From Mesostigma viride (taxonomy: Eukaryota > Streptophyta > Mesostigmatophyceae > Mesostigmatales > Mesostigmataceae): DNA of 64,000 nt. The notes below the pieces were generated by a model that saw nothing but the letters and a program-made list of their open reading frames with translations, was not told the DNA's origin and did no database searches. Position 1 is the stretch's first letter; every line of letters starts with the position of its first letter. The translations under genes were made by a program, and so were the position numbers. Below are positions 33,016 to 45,254 of the stretch, one piece after another. The stretch spans positions 1,559,639 to 1,623,638 of the forward strand of contig RPFO01000312.1 in NCBI GenBank assembly GCA_009746045.1. The letters run 5' to 3'.

Positions 33016-34640
33016 CTACCAGTCATCCCCGGCTCCCATTCCGCATCCTCCTCTCCCTCTCCCTCTTCCTCCTCCCCCTCCCCCTCCCATTCTCCCTCCC
33101 CTCTCCCTCCCCCTCTCCCTCCTCCTCCCCTCCTCCTCCCCCTCTTCCTCCCCCTCTTCCTCTCCCTCTTCCTCCTCCTCCCCGCCTTCACTGTCACTGT
33201 GCACAGCAGGGACGGCATCGTCCATGTGGGTGCCATCACCTGCGTTCACGGTGCCACCCTCCTGTGGAAAGAAGCGAGCGCGGCCAAATGCCTCGACTGG
33301 GTGTGGGCAGCCGCACACGAACTGAGTCACCTCCTCCAGGGCATGATAGTCCTCATACTGCCCATCAGCCCACATCGCCTTGATGAGCAGGTGACCTCCC
33401 CTTTCCTGAACCTTAGTGACCCAGCCATGGAAGCGCTCCCTCTTCCTCGCTGTCCCCGGAAACAGGGCACACAGGCGCATCCCGATAAGCGCACGTGCTC
33501 CATGCTCGGCAAAGTATAGGCATTGCAGTCATCCTTTGCTGCATGCTGCCCTGGCGGCGGTGGCAGTCTTGCAATGCTCAAAGTCAATCTGCGGGTGCTC
33601 TTTCAACGCCGCCACCGTGGCAGCTGACAGTTTGCCGGTACTGATCAGCTCAGGCTGGTGCACCTCTGCCGTACCGCCCACTGTCCAGTGCTGCAGGTGT
33701 ACATCAGAAATGGGGACCATCATCCCTGCGCTGCCGCCACCTAATGTCACTCTAGAAAACTGGCCCGTCCACGACGGTGCGTAGTAAGGAGAGGCGACAA
33801 TGCTGTCACGCTCCGTGCGATCGCCTTCCAGATCAAGGACCTTCACCAGCATGTGTGGTGCCCACGGCATTCCCTGCCCGCAGGTGACGGCTGGCCGCTT
33901 AACAACGAGTAGGTCGCCGCGTCGTATGAGGCTTCCATTCACCTTGAAGGTGTGCCTGCCAGAAATCAGTGTGCGCAAAGCGGGCGTTGCCGTTGATGTG
34001 CTCCCTCGCGCAGCGGGCGCACGTGCGCGGTTGATCTGCGCTTGAATCTCGCGGGCAGGGCAAGCGACGTGTGAGATGACTTGGTTTACGGGCAGCCTCA
34101 GTGCCCGTGTTGCCCGCGCAACCGACTGGTCGCCTGCAGATCGCAGCGGCAAGGGTTCCGCCTTGTTCGCTTGCAGTTCACGCTTCTCTTTGAGCTTTTG
34201 CTCCATGATGTCGAACAGATTCTCGTTGTTGGCACGCACATCCTCCACGGACTTTGGCACCTGCTCAAACCATCTGTCCAGCAACTGCTGCTTCTCAGCG
34301 GAGACGATGTCGGGAAAGAGGCCGTGAAGGCTAGCGCAGGTACGTCTCCTGGCACCGCCCTCGTCCCATTCAAAAAGCGGTGCTAGACCGGGACTTCCCT
34401 TGGGGGCCTTGCCACGCTCCATGAGGAGGCACCCATAGACAGGATCTCCCTGCGGGGTGTACCCAATGGGCGTGACCCCGTCACAAGCCTCGCCGTTAGG
34501 CCCTGTGGGCTGCCACTTGTTCACCGGTGCATTTACCAACGTTTCTGATGCGGCTAGGCGCCAGCGGACATACACGTTCATATCCGGCCCTAGAAACACT
34601 TCGAGATCGAACACCTTCGAAGAGCGGTGCCTCAGTGCAC
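33016..34640 (-). CDS. gene of unknown function with in-frame TGA and acidic/RGG tail
   Basis: The frame is open from 34896, but the first 80-odd residues look like the shadow of the opposite gene, so the real start is probably near 34600 (VFLGPDMNVYVRWRLAAS). It includes a helical segment (EQKLKEKRELQANKAEPL) and a beta-rich part (FKVNGSLIRRGDLLVVKRP, then MVPISDVHLQHWTVG). At 33529-33531 a TGA interrupts, but the same frame continues with protein-like sequence (LYFAEHGARALIGMRLCALF, then FHGWVTKVQERGG and MWADGQYEDYHALEEV, resembling a Tudor-like fold). It ends in a Glu-rich then Arg/Gly-rich tail encoded by a CT-rich tract. The TGA may be a mutation, a sequence error or readthrough. No family is firmly recognised. 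Confidence 0.55.
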
Positions 34641-34651
34641 TATGATGCAGC

Positions 34652-34994
34652 CATGGCTCAGCCCAGGGCTGTGACATATGTGGACGATCAGCAGGTGGTG
34701 TACACTGCTGCAGGAGGCGGATACCACAGGCAGGCAGCTCCCGTGACACTTCGCACGGCATTGGACCCTGAGGTTGAATACCACCGGCATGCACCTCCAG
34801 TGACAAGCCGCTCGACATACAGTAACAGTGGGCAGGGCACTGCTTTCGTGCTAACCCCACCGGCAGGTCACCAGCAGTACTTCGACTCTGAATCAATCAC
34901 GATGGTGCCTGTCACATCTCTCGCGCAGAACGTGGTGCACTTGCAGCCCGCTTATCCAGCAGTGGAGTATTCCATGAAGAAGCAACGGCGCTAG
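34652..34994 (+). CDS. 113-aa protein or last exon, unknown function
   Basis: The ATG at 34652 (MAQPRAVTYVDDQQVVYTAA) opens a Tyr/His/Val/Pro-rich sequence with HRQAAPVTLRTALDPEVEYH and a basic end (EYSMKKQRR). It overlaps the 5' part of the minus-strand frame, and this strand looks the better coding choice there. An AATAAAA word at about 35337 might be a polyadenylation site. It is head to head with the gene at 33016-34640. Confidence 0.4.
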
Positions 34995-35935
34995 ATTAGT
35001 AGCTTGGCTATCGATGCCATGCTTATCAAGGTCTATGAGGCATGGTGGGATGTCTTGTTAAGTGCTGCTCATTAAGGAGCACAGGTGAGCGATATGTTTG
35101 CAGGATGCTGTACATTGTCTTACACCATATGTTTTGTGGCTCATGTTTTCGCGCAGGCATTGATTATACATGTATCATGCATCAAGAATGGCATGACAAC
35201 TAGGACTATGCATGTGCAAACTAAGAGTAAAGCTCACAGGCTCTTTCATCAAGATAGCCATGCATGGAATATGTGTGCCCACAGTCCATCATGGTTGGAA
35301 ACCGGGTGTTGCAACTTGCCTTGTTCAAAACTCTCTTAATAAAAGGCAACAATATAATTTGTGGTGGTTGGTGATGTTTGGTGAGTTTCAAGAGTTTTGC
35401 CACAATGAAGTTTCTATTTTGCCATGTGCATGTGTCATGATTGTGAGGCGCTTTCTATGGTCGCTGATTATATAGCTGTCTCACTTAATACTTGCTTATC
35501 GCTACAAGATGAATTATGACAACACCAGTATGCATGACATGCTTGCTTGATTACATGTGATCGCAAGGCGCAATTGGGGGCAGGATTGCCTCATTAGTCC
35601 GGTGGCTGCGACAGTTTTCGTGTAGCGAATCTGGGCGCGAGCAGGGTCGGGGAGCCGAAAGAGGCGGCAAAACCTGTTTTTCAAGGGTCTGGAACACTAG
35701 ACAGCTGCATAGCAGCCTTAAATTTTGTTCAAATGTAGTTCAATGTAGTACATTATAGTAAAAATGTAGTACAAAGTAGTACAAACTAGTACAATGTAGT
35801 ATTTTGTAGCATATACTAGTTCAACTACCTCCAGATGAGATCCAGGGGCCATGGGGACACTTTTTGTGCAGAACTGAACTTGAAACAAGCAAAAAACAGG
35901 AAACTTGGAAAAACTCAAAATGTACTTGTGCTGGA
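34995..35935. other. no supported gene; degenerate GTAGTACAA repeats at 35730-35825
   Basis: Short ORFs lack protein-like composition. Between 35730 and 35825 the word TAGTACAA(A/T)GTAG recurs irregularly. Confidence 0.5.
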
Positions 35936-36097
35936 GTACATTCTAAATGGCTGGTAGGGTATTGCCGGTCTACTGGAAGGGGGCGGACATCTACGTCGCC
36001 CACAAGCCCTGGCAGGCGACCCCCGCCGCCCCAGCCACCCCAGCCACCCCAGAATATATAGCAGTAGTGTACACTAGAAAGCTTAGTAACGTGGCCA

Positions 36098-36141
36098 TGT
36101 ATCAAGGAGACAACCAGCGCAGACCAGAAATCGGGAGAATG
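36098..36141 (-). repeat. dispersed family D, short copy
   Basis: About 40 bp containing GGAGACAACCAGCGCAG, the constant end of the family. Confidence 0.7.
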
Positions 36142-36404
36142 TATGCCTACGTGATGGGCCCACACCAGCCCTCGCGATAGCTGTAGCAATTTCGAGTCAT
36201 GCTTTGCCCATGCAGGGAGTTACTCTCTGCTGAGATGCCATGTACCAGCTATAGCCTAACCATATATATCTTCCACCCCATATGTCATGCAGGCCTTCTA
36301 GGCCCTCTCCCCAAGCCGCCCTGTGTGAGCTCGATTAGGAGGCATGAACCATCATGGCGGTGCAGGTGATAGCTGTATATCCTACACCTGCAGGTTGTCG
36401 CCCT

Positions 36405-37431
<1,027 letters not shown>

Positions 37432-37545
37432 GTTGTCGCCCTGATTGTATTACAAACCCATACTAAGATGCCCCTTTCTCAGGGCTATGTGTTACATATG
37501 CTCCCCACGGAGCTATTAAATTAAATTAAATTAAACTATAACATG

Positions 37546-37712
37546 CCTCCGTTGGGAGATCATGTAGCACATATTCCTTGATGATGATGCACATATTCCA
37601 CGGAGCTATGTTCTTAATTAGTTAATCAATTAATATTAATTCATTAATTAGTAACATAACTCCGTTGGGAGCCATATGTAGCACATAGCCCTGAGAAGGG
37701 GCATATGGCGCT
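37546..37712 (-). repeat. inverted family B LINE 3' ends
   Basis: The complement of TGCTACATATACTCCCAACG and related words appears twice with AATTAA-rich tails, facing the + copy that ends at 37545. These are again tail-to-tail truncated copies. Confidence 0.6.
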
Positions 37713-37733
37713 GGTTGTCTCCTTGATAAATAT
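37713..37733 (+). repeat. dispersed family D, minimal copy
   Basis: Only GCGCTGGTTGTCTCCTTGAT is present, which is the constant 3' end. Confidence 0.55.
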
Positions 37734-37899
37734 GGCCTTTCATACAATCTTGGCTGGGATATATCAGTGAGGCACAGCTAGGCGATGTTGGATTTTGGGT
37801 CAGGAGTTGGATTTTTCATCGCCCATGGTATCAAGTGCCCATTGGTATCAGTCATTCAAGATTTTTCATCGCCCATTGGTATCACGTGACAAGGCCACG

Positions 37900-39880
37900 A
37901 GCCACGAGATAGCTATGGCTGACGGCGGAGCTCATAACTTTCACGTTTGAGCACCGAATTCAGCCGTGAATATCACAATCGACGCGTCTTTCTACGACGC
38001 ACATGCTGATATAATTTTCCGCAGCTGTTACGCAATATACGATGAGCAAACGCCTCTCGACACAACGCAGCCTGGCGGCTGCGCTCAGCAATGAAAATAC
38101 GTCTGCAGCTCCGGCTGCAGCCTCGCCCACCGGTCCAGAAGGCAGCGGCGCCACTAGCCAAGCTCTAGTGGTCGCCTAGCCCCCTCTGGTCGCATCGCCA
38201 GCAGCGTCGCCTGAACCCAAGCGCAGTCGACCTGCCGAGCCGACCTGAGAGGAGTTCGACTTTGACGCCAGCCAGCCCGGCTTTTTTGACATTAAGCTCA
38301 ACCCCGACAAGATCCTGGGCTACGTGTTTTTCGGATCGTATGCCTCGCTTCTCGAAATGTGCAAGGAACTCTTCCATCAGGGCCGCCTCACCGATTCTTT
38401 TCAGAGGCGCGCCCACAACTTCGACACCATCCTCAAATGCCGCCGCCCCCACCTTCAGCAACGCGTCCTTTTCTCCCTCCTTGGACGCTCCCTCGAGGAG
38501 CTTTGGCCCCCCACGCCCCTCACCACCACCTTAACCGAATCCTCCATCCGCTCACTCCTCAAGGAGGCCCTCGAGCAGCACGTGGCCCCCATCGCTGCAG
38601 ATGTGGCGGCCATGGGCAGCACGCTGACTGCCGAGCTCCCCCTCCTCTCCACCATTTCCACCGCCACCTCCACCCTCCTCGCCTCCTCCACCGCCACCAT
38701 CCCCTCCTCCGACGCCATCACCGCCCAGCTCCGCGACATCGACCAGCGCCTCAAGGATAATGCAATCGCTATCGAGGTCCTGCAGAACACCGCCGGCCTC
38801 ACCGCCCAGGCAGTGAAGGACATTGCCGCCAAGCCAGCCCCTGCTGGCCTGGCCGGCGATGCTCCTCCCATCACGACCTGGGTGGACATGCTTAAGGAAG
38901 CAACATACCACCTCCACCACCTCCGCCGTCGCAGCCCAGCTCCAACGGCAGACGCTTGACCTCCGCGAGGAGGCCGAGCTCGCCAAGCGCAGCCTCAACG
39001 TCATCGTCAAGAACTTCGACATGGAGGAAGGTGAGAATTCCGAGAAGCTTGCACGTGCGTTTGAGAGCAAAATCCTTGCACGCATGGGCCTCCTTGGTGA
39101 GATTAAGGCTGACCGCCCACCGCCTCCCCCGCGCGCGGGGTAAGGCCGGGGCGCCTCCGCTTCTTCTCATCTTTGAGAGCCCACCAGCGGACAAGATTTC
39201 GTTTCTCAGACGCCGCAAGCGGCTCGAGAAGACTCACTTCACCCTTGACGACGACTTGACCCTGGCGCAGCAACTAACGGCGACGGGAGCTATGGCCGAC
39301 CTACCTCCAGCTCCGGCAGACCAAGGCGGGCCAGCCGGTGTACTGGAAGGGGGCGGCCATCTACGTCGGCCACAAGCCCTGGCACGCGACCCCCTCGACC
39401 ACCGCGGCCCCAGCAACTCCAGAAGCCCCAGCCTAGGGGAATACAGCAGCAGTAGTGTAGAATAGTTAGACAGTGGCCTTGTACATGCCCGCCTACTACA
39501 GGCACTATACCAGCTTAGGCCTAGCCTTTTTAGTCATGTACATGTGTGCCTATGATGTGCCACACTCCAGATGATGCCTAGCTTTATTTAATAATGCAGT
39601 GCCCATGCAGGGAGTCACTCTCTGCTGAGAAGCCATGCCCTAGCTCTTGTATAGGCATGATAATCTTCCCCCACATGGCATGCTCCCCCTTAGCTGGGCA
39701 TAGCGTGATAGACCATGAGGGTGCAGGTGCCCTGGTGCACCTAGAGCAAGTGTTGTCTACATTCCCACCCTTGCAGGAAGTAGCTTAGAATGTATTATAG
39801 GCCATATGCCCCTTCTCTGGGCTATGTGCTACATATACTCCCAACGGAGTTATGTTCCTAATTAATTAATTAATTAATGG
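37900..39880 (+). mobile_element. ORF1-only LINE derivative with (AATT)n tail
   Basis: The 5' UTR (TGCTGATATAATTTTCC) resembles that of the full LINE. An ORF1 follows, and after its stop about 440 bp of 3' sequence ends GAGTTATGTTCCTAATTAAT. No endonuclease or RT is present. It would be non-autonomous, analogous to the HAL1 elements of mammals. The analogy is mine. Confidence 0.65.
38041..39436 (+). pseudogene. LINE ORF1, frameshifted
   Basis: Starts at ATGAGCAAACGCC (MSKRLSTQRSLAAALSNEN). Two early stops (TAG at 38178 and TGA at 38247) are followed by a long open frame (FFDIKLNPDKILGYVFFGSY, then SIRSLLKEALEQHVAPIAAD). After a shift near 38900 comes a coiled coil and RRM-like part (AKRSLNVIVKNFDMEEG, then LARMGLL). 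Another frame gives APPLLLIFESPPADKISFLR and ends PVYWKGAAIYVGHKPW. This is the typical L1-type ORF1 order of coiled coil, RRM and C-terminal domain. Confidence 0.7.
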
Positions 39881-39884
39881 TATC

Positions 39885-39922
39885 AAGGAGACAACCAGCG
39901 CAGGCCAGAAATCGGGACCCAT
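39885..39922 (-). repeat. dispersed family D, short copy
   Basis: Contains ATCAAGGAGACAACCAGCGC and follows directly on an ATTAATTAATGG tail. Confidence 0.7.
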
Positions 39923-40490
39923 GGTATACCCGGCACAGTAACCAGGTTGCTCTGACAGGTCCTGAACGTAGCCTGGTTTTCCACGCATAGGTCGTTGGAG
40001 TCTTTGTACAATGTTATGCCCCGCATTTCTGATGAGAATTGAGATTAGGCAGCTTTAATCAATCAATTAATTAAATGCGTGCTCCCGTTGGGGAGCCACG
40101 GAGCACAGTAAGTGCTTTTAATCCCTGAGTGTGCACAAGTTACGGAGTAGGGGGGCAGATCGAGACCCCCCCCTTCCCTCACGCCACAGCCATGCCACAG
40201 GGTGCTCAATCGGACCTGTACTGACTAAACGATCCGGGGCTTCCACTGTGGGTGCAATATGTCTTATGTGCCAGCATTGCATTGCGATGGAGACGTGACT
40301 CAGCTAACAAGCAGTGCCATGCGAAGCGCATAATAGCTAGGCTGGCTGATGTCTGCTGTTGGCTACGGCTGCATGGTTAGTTAGGCTATGCATGGCTACG
40401 TTCGATCTACCCTGCATTGGCATTGTGCTATGGGATGGCGACATGTCAAGGTTGCGTCACCCGAGCATTGGTGGCTAAATGGCTAATCTA
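39923..40490. other. no gene; contains an inverted family C hairpin at about 40060-40107
   Basis: AATTAATTAAATGCGTGCTC is followed by CCGTTGGGGAGCCACGGAG, the complement of the family C 3' end. The rest shows no coding signal. Confidence 0.55.
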
Positions 40491-40492
40491 GC

Positions 40493-41581
40493 CCGTAGGG
40501 CGCTAGTTCCACAGCTGGTTGTTGACGATCAGGTCCCCGCCCCGCCAGAACACCTTGGGCTTCTTGGGGTCTTAATTTGTTCAAGCAACATGCACGGTGC
40601 ATGGCGGAGGTACGTACTCCGGCCACTGGTCACGTCGCTGCTGCTGCTGAGCGGGGGTCCGGGTCGTCGTCCAGCGTCCAGGAGAGGTCATGCACTGCTT
40701 CTTGCGGTACGACAGGAACAGCCGCTAGTCAGTATCCTCAATGGAACCGTTCCGGGAAGGTAAGCAGGACTGGTGGGGGTGCCGCCTTGTCCCGTGAGAG
40801 GGGAATTAAGGCAGTGCCCACGCAGTTCTAATTTACCCGTACGAGTTCCAGTTGGGTAAGGAGCTTGCTCCTGACTGAGCTCGGCCTCAAGAGACTTGAC
40901 CGTCTCCCCTCGGGCTGCTGCTCGAAACGACGGACGCAGCACCACTCGGCATTGGCGGCGGGCGCGGTCATTGTCCTCACGTGCGTCGGCTTAGCGTTGG
41001 GCTTCCATCTCCTGCAGCTTGGTGGCGATGGCATCCGTGGTCGAGCTAGGCGGTCGCTGACCGCAGTAGGTCGATCCGCGTAGGAGCCGAGGTCCTACTC
41101 GCAGCAGTGCTGCGAGAGGCTGCCATCTGCCGGTCCGGGGTGGGCTGGGCAGCGATGGTGGCCGTCTGCGCTGCAATCTCTGGAACCTGCGCGGCCAGGG
41201 CCTCGGTTTTGGGTGTAGACGGCGTCGAGCTTCTTGACGAGTAGGGGCGCACTTGCCCTCCACCTGATTTAGGCGAGAAACGAGGGCGGCTGCCATGGGC
41301 CTCAGAAGCTTGCGCTGCGGTTTGCAGCTCTGTGAGCTGGGGTCGAAGCTTGTTGGGGACCTTGGTTTCCCGGCTGCCATTGGAGACTCGGCAGCGTTAT
41401 CGACTAGTAAATTTTGCAGGACGGTCCTGTCATCTTGCGCGAACCAGTCAGGTAGATACCGCCGCCCTTCAGTTGGTCTGGCCGGCCCCCAGCGGCTTGG
41501 CAAGCCCGAGGGCGGCACATCCTGACCTGGCCTGGCCCCAACGACAAGCCCAGAAGTAAGGGTCTGTGGTAGACCTGACAT
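40493..41581 (-). pseudogene. LINE ORF1-like remnant on the minus strand
   Basis: The frame at 41581 starts SGLPQTLTSGLVVGARPGQD. Shifts lead through an Ala/Thr-rich helix (PEIAAQTATIAAQPTPDRQM) and a coiled-coil part (AIATKLQEMEAQR, then KSLEAELSQEQ). It ends KPKVFWRGGDLIVNNQLWN and a TAG at about 40495, matching in pattern the PVYWKGAAIYVGHKPW ending of the other ORF1s. It is badly frameshifted, and no ORF2 follows on this strand. Confidence 0.5.
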
Positions 41582-42130
41582 TAACTATACAGATCTGTCA
41601 TCTGACCGACAGACTTTGCTGGCCGACCTATAGTGGTCCCAGCTCAGATTGCACACGGTCCGCATTTCCTCCCTCTCAGTCTTGCTTGGACAACTTTTAT
41701 GCAGGACAACTGAAGAGGTGGTAGACGGCATTGTCCAGGCCCACACGCCATGCAGCCCCTGTGGGCAAGCCCCTGCCTCCCCCATTAATTAATTAATTAA
41801 ACTCGTGCTCCCGTTGCATGGGGAGTCACGGAGCACCTCAGACAACAGGAGAAAGGGCAGAGACCCTCTTTCTCCTTCATGCCAAAGGCATGCCACAGGC
41901 CTCCCCCATGCACTGGAGGAAGTGAAGGGACGCTTTACTTAGTAGAGTGGTATTTAAATAGACTAGATTATAGATAGATAAGCTTAGACACTCCCGGCCA
42001 GTTAGGCTGGAAACACACGCCCTGATCAAGCATGCTGTTTCTGGCCCCACCGTCTAGGTCATCTAGTCGCTCTACATGTAAGCCAGCCATAATTTCAATG
42101 CACAAGGCTACACATTTCCATCACCATTCA
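41582..42130. other. no gene; inverted family C hairpin at 41785-41837
   Basis: ATTAATTAATTAATTAAAC is followed by CGTGCTCCCGTTGCATGGGG, a longer-loop variant of the hairpin. CATGCCAAAGGCATGCCACA near 41880 resembles the 3' UTR of the palindromic LINE pair. Confidence 0.6.
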
Positions 42131-42241
42131 TCTTCATCATCCTGAACGACTCAAACACGCGGACAAGATAACGGCAGGCTCGAGCTATACCATGGTCCGG
42201 ATTCTCCCGATTTCTGGCCTGCGCTGGTTGTCTCCTTGATA
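42131..42241 (+). repeat. dispersed family D, long copy
   Basis: About 110 bp from CATCATCCTGAACGACTC to GGTTGTCTCCTTGAT, nearly identical to 63541-63645. Confidence 0.85.
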
Positions 42242-42581
42242 ATAGATTGGTTGAATATAGTTCGTTTTCGGCTAGGAGGCGTGGCCTTTGCATGTGACGG
42301 GCAAGAGGATTTCAGCCCGCGACGGTGGGCAACCAAGCACACATGTCGTCGGGCTAGTCCGGCGAGTGGGCACGTGAACCGGCACTCCCGGTCACACACG
42401 ACACCATAGAGATAGTAAGCTGCACCGCCTCATGTCCGCGAAACCCACAGTTCCATCGGAATCGCTTCAGCGGCCGGCACTTCCTCTCCGCGTTTCCTCA
42501 ACCTCGTTTTCAGGATCATACTCATCGTTCCTGCATTTTCCTCTTCCACGCAGGTTGTGGCTCTAGGGCATTCAACTGACC

Positions 42582-43635
42582 GGTGGTGGTGGTGGTGGTG
42601 GTGGTGGTGGTGGTGGTGGTGGTGGTGGTGGTGGTGGTGGTGGTGGTGGTGGTGGTGGTGGTGGTGGTGGTGGTGGTGGTGGTGGTGGTGGTGGTGGTGG
42701 TGGTGGTGGTGGTGATGGTGGTGGTGGTGGTGGTGGTGGTGGTGGTGGTGGTGGTGGTGGTGCCGTGGTGGCGGTGGTGGTGGTGGTGCATGGTGGTGGT
42801 GGTGGTGGTGGTGGCAGCGGCGGCGGCGGCAGCGGCGGCGGCGGCGGCGGCGGCGGCGGTGGTGGTGGTGGTGGTTGGTGGTGGTGGTGGTGGTGGTGGT
42901 GGTGGTGGTGGTGGTGGTGGTGGTGGTGGTGGTGGCGGCGGTGGTGGTGGTGGTGGTGGTGGTGGTGGTGGTGGTGGTGGTGGTGGTGGTGGTGGTGGTG
43001 GTGGTGGTGGTGGTGGTGGTGGTGGTGGTGGTGGTGGTGGTGGTGGTGGTGGTGGTGGTGGTGGTGGTGGTGGTGGTGGTGGTGGTGGTGGTGGTGGTGG
43101 TGGTGGTGGTGGTGGTGGTGGTGGTGGTGGTGGTGGTGGTGGTGGTGGTGGTGGCGGTGGTGGCGGTGGTGGTGGTGGTGGTGGTGGTGGTGGTGGTGGT
43201 GGTGGTGGTGGTGGTGGTGGTGGTGGTGGTGGTGGTGGTGGTGGTGGTGGTGGTGGTGGTGGTGGTGGTGGTGGTGGTGGTGGTGGTGGTGGTGGTGGTG
43301 GTGGTGGTGGTGGTGGTGGTGGTGGTGGTGGTGGTGGTGGTGGTGGTGGTGGTGGTGGTGGTGGTGGTGGTGGTGGTGGTGGTGGTGGTGGTGGTGGTGG
43401 TGGTGGTGGTGGTGGTGGTGGTGGTGGTGGTGGTGGTGGTGGTGGTGGTGGTGGTGGTGGTGGTGGTGGTGGTGGTGGTGGTGGTGGTGGTGGTGGTGGT
43501 GGTGGTGGTGGTGGTGGTGGTGGTGGTGGTGGTGGTGGTGGTGGTGGTGGTGGTGGTGGTGGTGGTGGTGGTGGTGGTGGTGGTGGTGGTGGTGGTGGTG
43601 GTGGTGGTGGTGGTGGTGGTGGTGGTGGTGGTGGT
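42582..43635. repeat. (GGT)n microsatellite, over 1 kb
   Basis: Almost pure GGT with a few GGC, GAT and GCA interruptions at 42712-42870 and near 43153. Poly-Gly, Val and Trp ORFs are artefacts. It continues at 45081 beyond the hAT insertion. Confidence 0.98.
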
Positions 43636-44009
43636 CAGTGAAAAATAGTACGGCGTATAATACGATTAGTACGCGTATTATACGTAATACGTAGTTTTAC
43701 CGTACGAAATATGTGGTTTTCGTACGGTGCAGCTGTACGACAGCGTACAATACGCGTATTTGGCACGTACGAGATAATTTCGCGCGTTTGGAGGGGCCTG
43801 GGAGGCTGCGGCTCGGTCTTTTTGCTTACTCCTAGTATCTATGCGTACAATTGCAAGGTTACCGGGCGACGTGGTTGCTCGGAATGCTGCCAAGCTGGCC
43901 GGAAAACACAGAGACGAAGGCATTACAGGCTGTACCGACTGCAAGTCTGTGTACCCCGGCATTGTTGGTGCGCGCATGCTAACAATTCGACAAAACGTCT
44001 ATAGCAGCC

Positions 44010-44321
44010 ATGGGAGACGAAATTGGCGATGCTGGTGATGGCCCCTTTGGTGGTGACGGGGATGAGATGGCTGTGCAACAGGAATCTGTTTGGACCTTTA
44101 TATCAAAGGATAAACTTATCAAGGATGGATGGGCACCTGACAGGGAATTACGCAATGGCATGCCTGACATGCAAGGCGGCCTTAATGGCACTGCCACGCG
44201 GGCGAAGGCTCACATCATGGGTAGCCAATATGCAACCTTCAACGGGGTGAGCAAATGCATGAATCCGCCAAAGGCGTTTCGTGTCAGGCTGCTGCAGGAG
44301 GAGGCGGAGGAGGCCAATTAG
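44010..44321 (+). pseudogene. truncated hAT transposase N-terminus with BED-like finger
   Basis: The frame MGDEIGDAGDGPFGGDGDEM leads to VWTFISKDKLIKDGWAPD. The next frame supplies YAMACLTCKAAL, and the first frame resumes with NGTATRAKAHIMGSQYATF and GVSKC. Together they give the C-x2-C, H, C arrangement of a BED zinc finger, so two compensating indels seem to lie near 44150 and 44190. A further Glu/Arg-rich piece follows after a stop (RQDAARVEMAAEVRDLRREG). No DDE catalytic core was found. Confidence 0.5.
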
Positions 44322-44678
44322 AAGCGGCGACGGCAGGATGCTGCTCGAGTAGAGATGGCGGCCGAGGTCCGGGACCTGCGTAGGGAAGGTCTGATGAATG
44401 AGGAGCCAGAGATCGAGGAGAGTGATGCACGAACGTGGAAGTGTGCCCGTGCTAGCACTATAGCAACACCGGATCGAGCTGGGTCCAGCGCATCGCAGAG
44501 CAAGGGGCGTTCCGATAATGTATCATTGGCCATGGATGGAGTCACGTGCAGTTTTTCAAATGGGATTGCAATCGAATCCAGCAACCATCCTATTTATGGT
44601 CTTGATATTAGCAGCGTGCACGTTGATATTTGTGTTTTCAGGGCCGTCATGCCATGTTAAGGTTTCACTATTGACGTT

Positions 44679-44896
44679 AACACTTGATTGAACATTAGGG
44701 TAAATGAAGGTTTATTCAGCAAGCATGATGATGACGGTGGCTTATATTCAGTTGATGCCATGCCGTGTTGGACTTATTACATGTGAAAACACTTAATTGA
44801 ACATTAGGGTAAATGAAGGTTTATTCAGCAAGAATGATGATGACGGTGGCTTATATTCAGTTGATGCCATGCCGTGTTGGAATTATTACATGTGGA
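44679..44896. repeat. 109-bp tandem duplication inside the hAT element
   Basis: CACTTGATTGAACATTAGGG at 44681 recurs as CACTTAATTGAACATTAGGG at 44790. The two copies differ at a few bases. Confidence 0.9.
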
Positions 44897-45080
44897 AACA
44901 CGTGTATTTTGTCATGTTTAAGGTGGTACATGCTCAGGTATTCTTAAACCTCCAAAAAACACAGAAAAACAAGCCATTTAGCATTGTACCGTACTAAAAC
45001 GTATTATACACCGTACTAGCGTATTATACATAGTACACCCCGGGACCGTATTTTACCGTACTACGTACTATTTAACTCTG

Positions 45081-45254
45081 GTGGTGGTGGTGGTGGTGGT
45101 GGTGGTGGTGGTGGTGGTGGTGGTGGTGGTGGTGGTGGTGGTGGTGGTGGTGGTGGTGGTGGTGGTGGTGGTGGTGGTGGTGGTGGTGGTGGTGGTGGTG
45201 GTGGTGGTGGTGGTGGTGGTGGTGGTGGTGGTGGTGGTGGTGGTGGTGGTGGTT
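45081..45254. repeat. (GGT)n, right part of the split array
   Basis: Pure GGT directly after the hAT right end. It is followed to about 45700 by G-rich low-complexity sequence. Confidence 0.98.

Larger units (their letters stand above)
43636..45080 (+). mobile_element. hAT-type DNA transposon inserted in the (GGT)n array
   Basis: The left end CAGTGAAAAATAGTACG and the complement of the right end CAGAGTTAAATAGTACG are similar inverted termini and fit the hAT pattern CAnnG. The flanks GTGGTGGT at 43628-43635 and 45081-45088 give an 8-bp duplication, though a repeat flank makes that weak alone. Subterminal TAC/GTA-rich words (AGTACGGCGTATAATACG, AGTACGGTGTATAATACG on the complement) are shared by both ends. 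Inside is a short ORF with a likely BED finger. The catalytic and dimerisation parts of a hAT transposase are missing, so it is non-autonomous. Confidence 0.75.

Noticed and set aside
34641-34896. N-terminal 85 residues of the minus-strand ORF as real coding sequence
   Set aside because: Composition is poor, and the opposite strand has a better protein with its own ATG over the same bases.
42522-43694. Poly-Gly, Val, Trp and Thr ORFs up to 352 aa
   Set aside because: Translations of (GGT)n.
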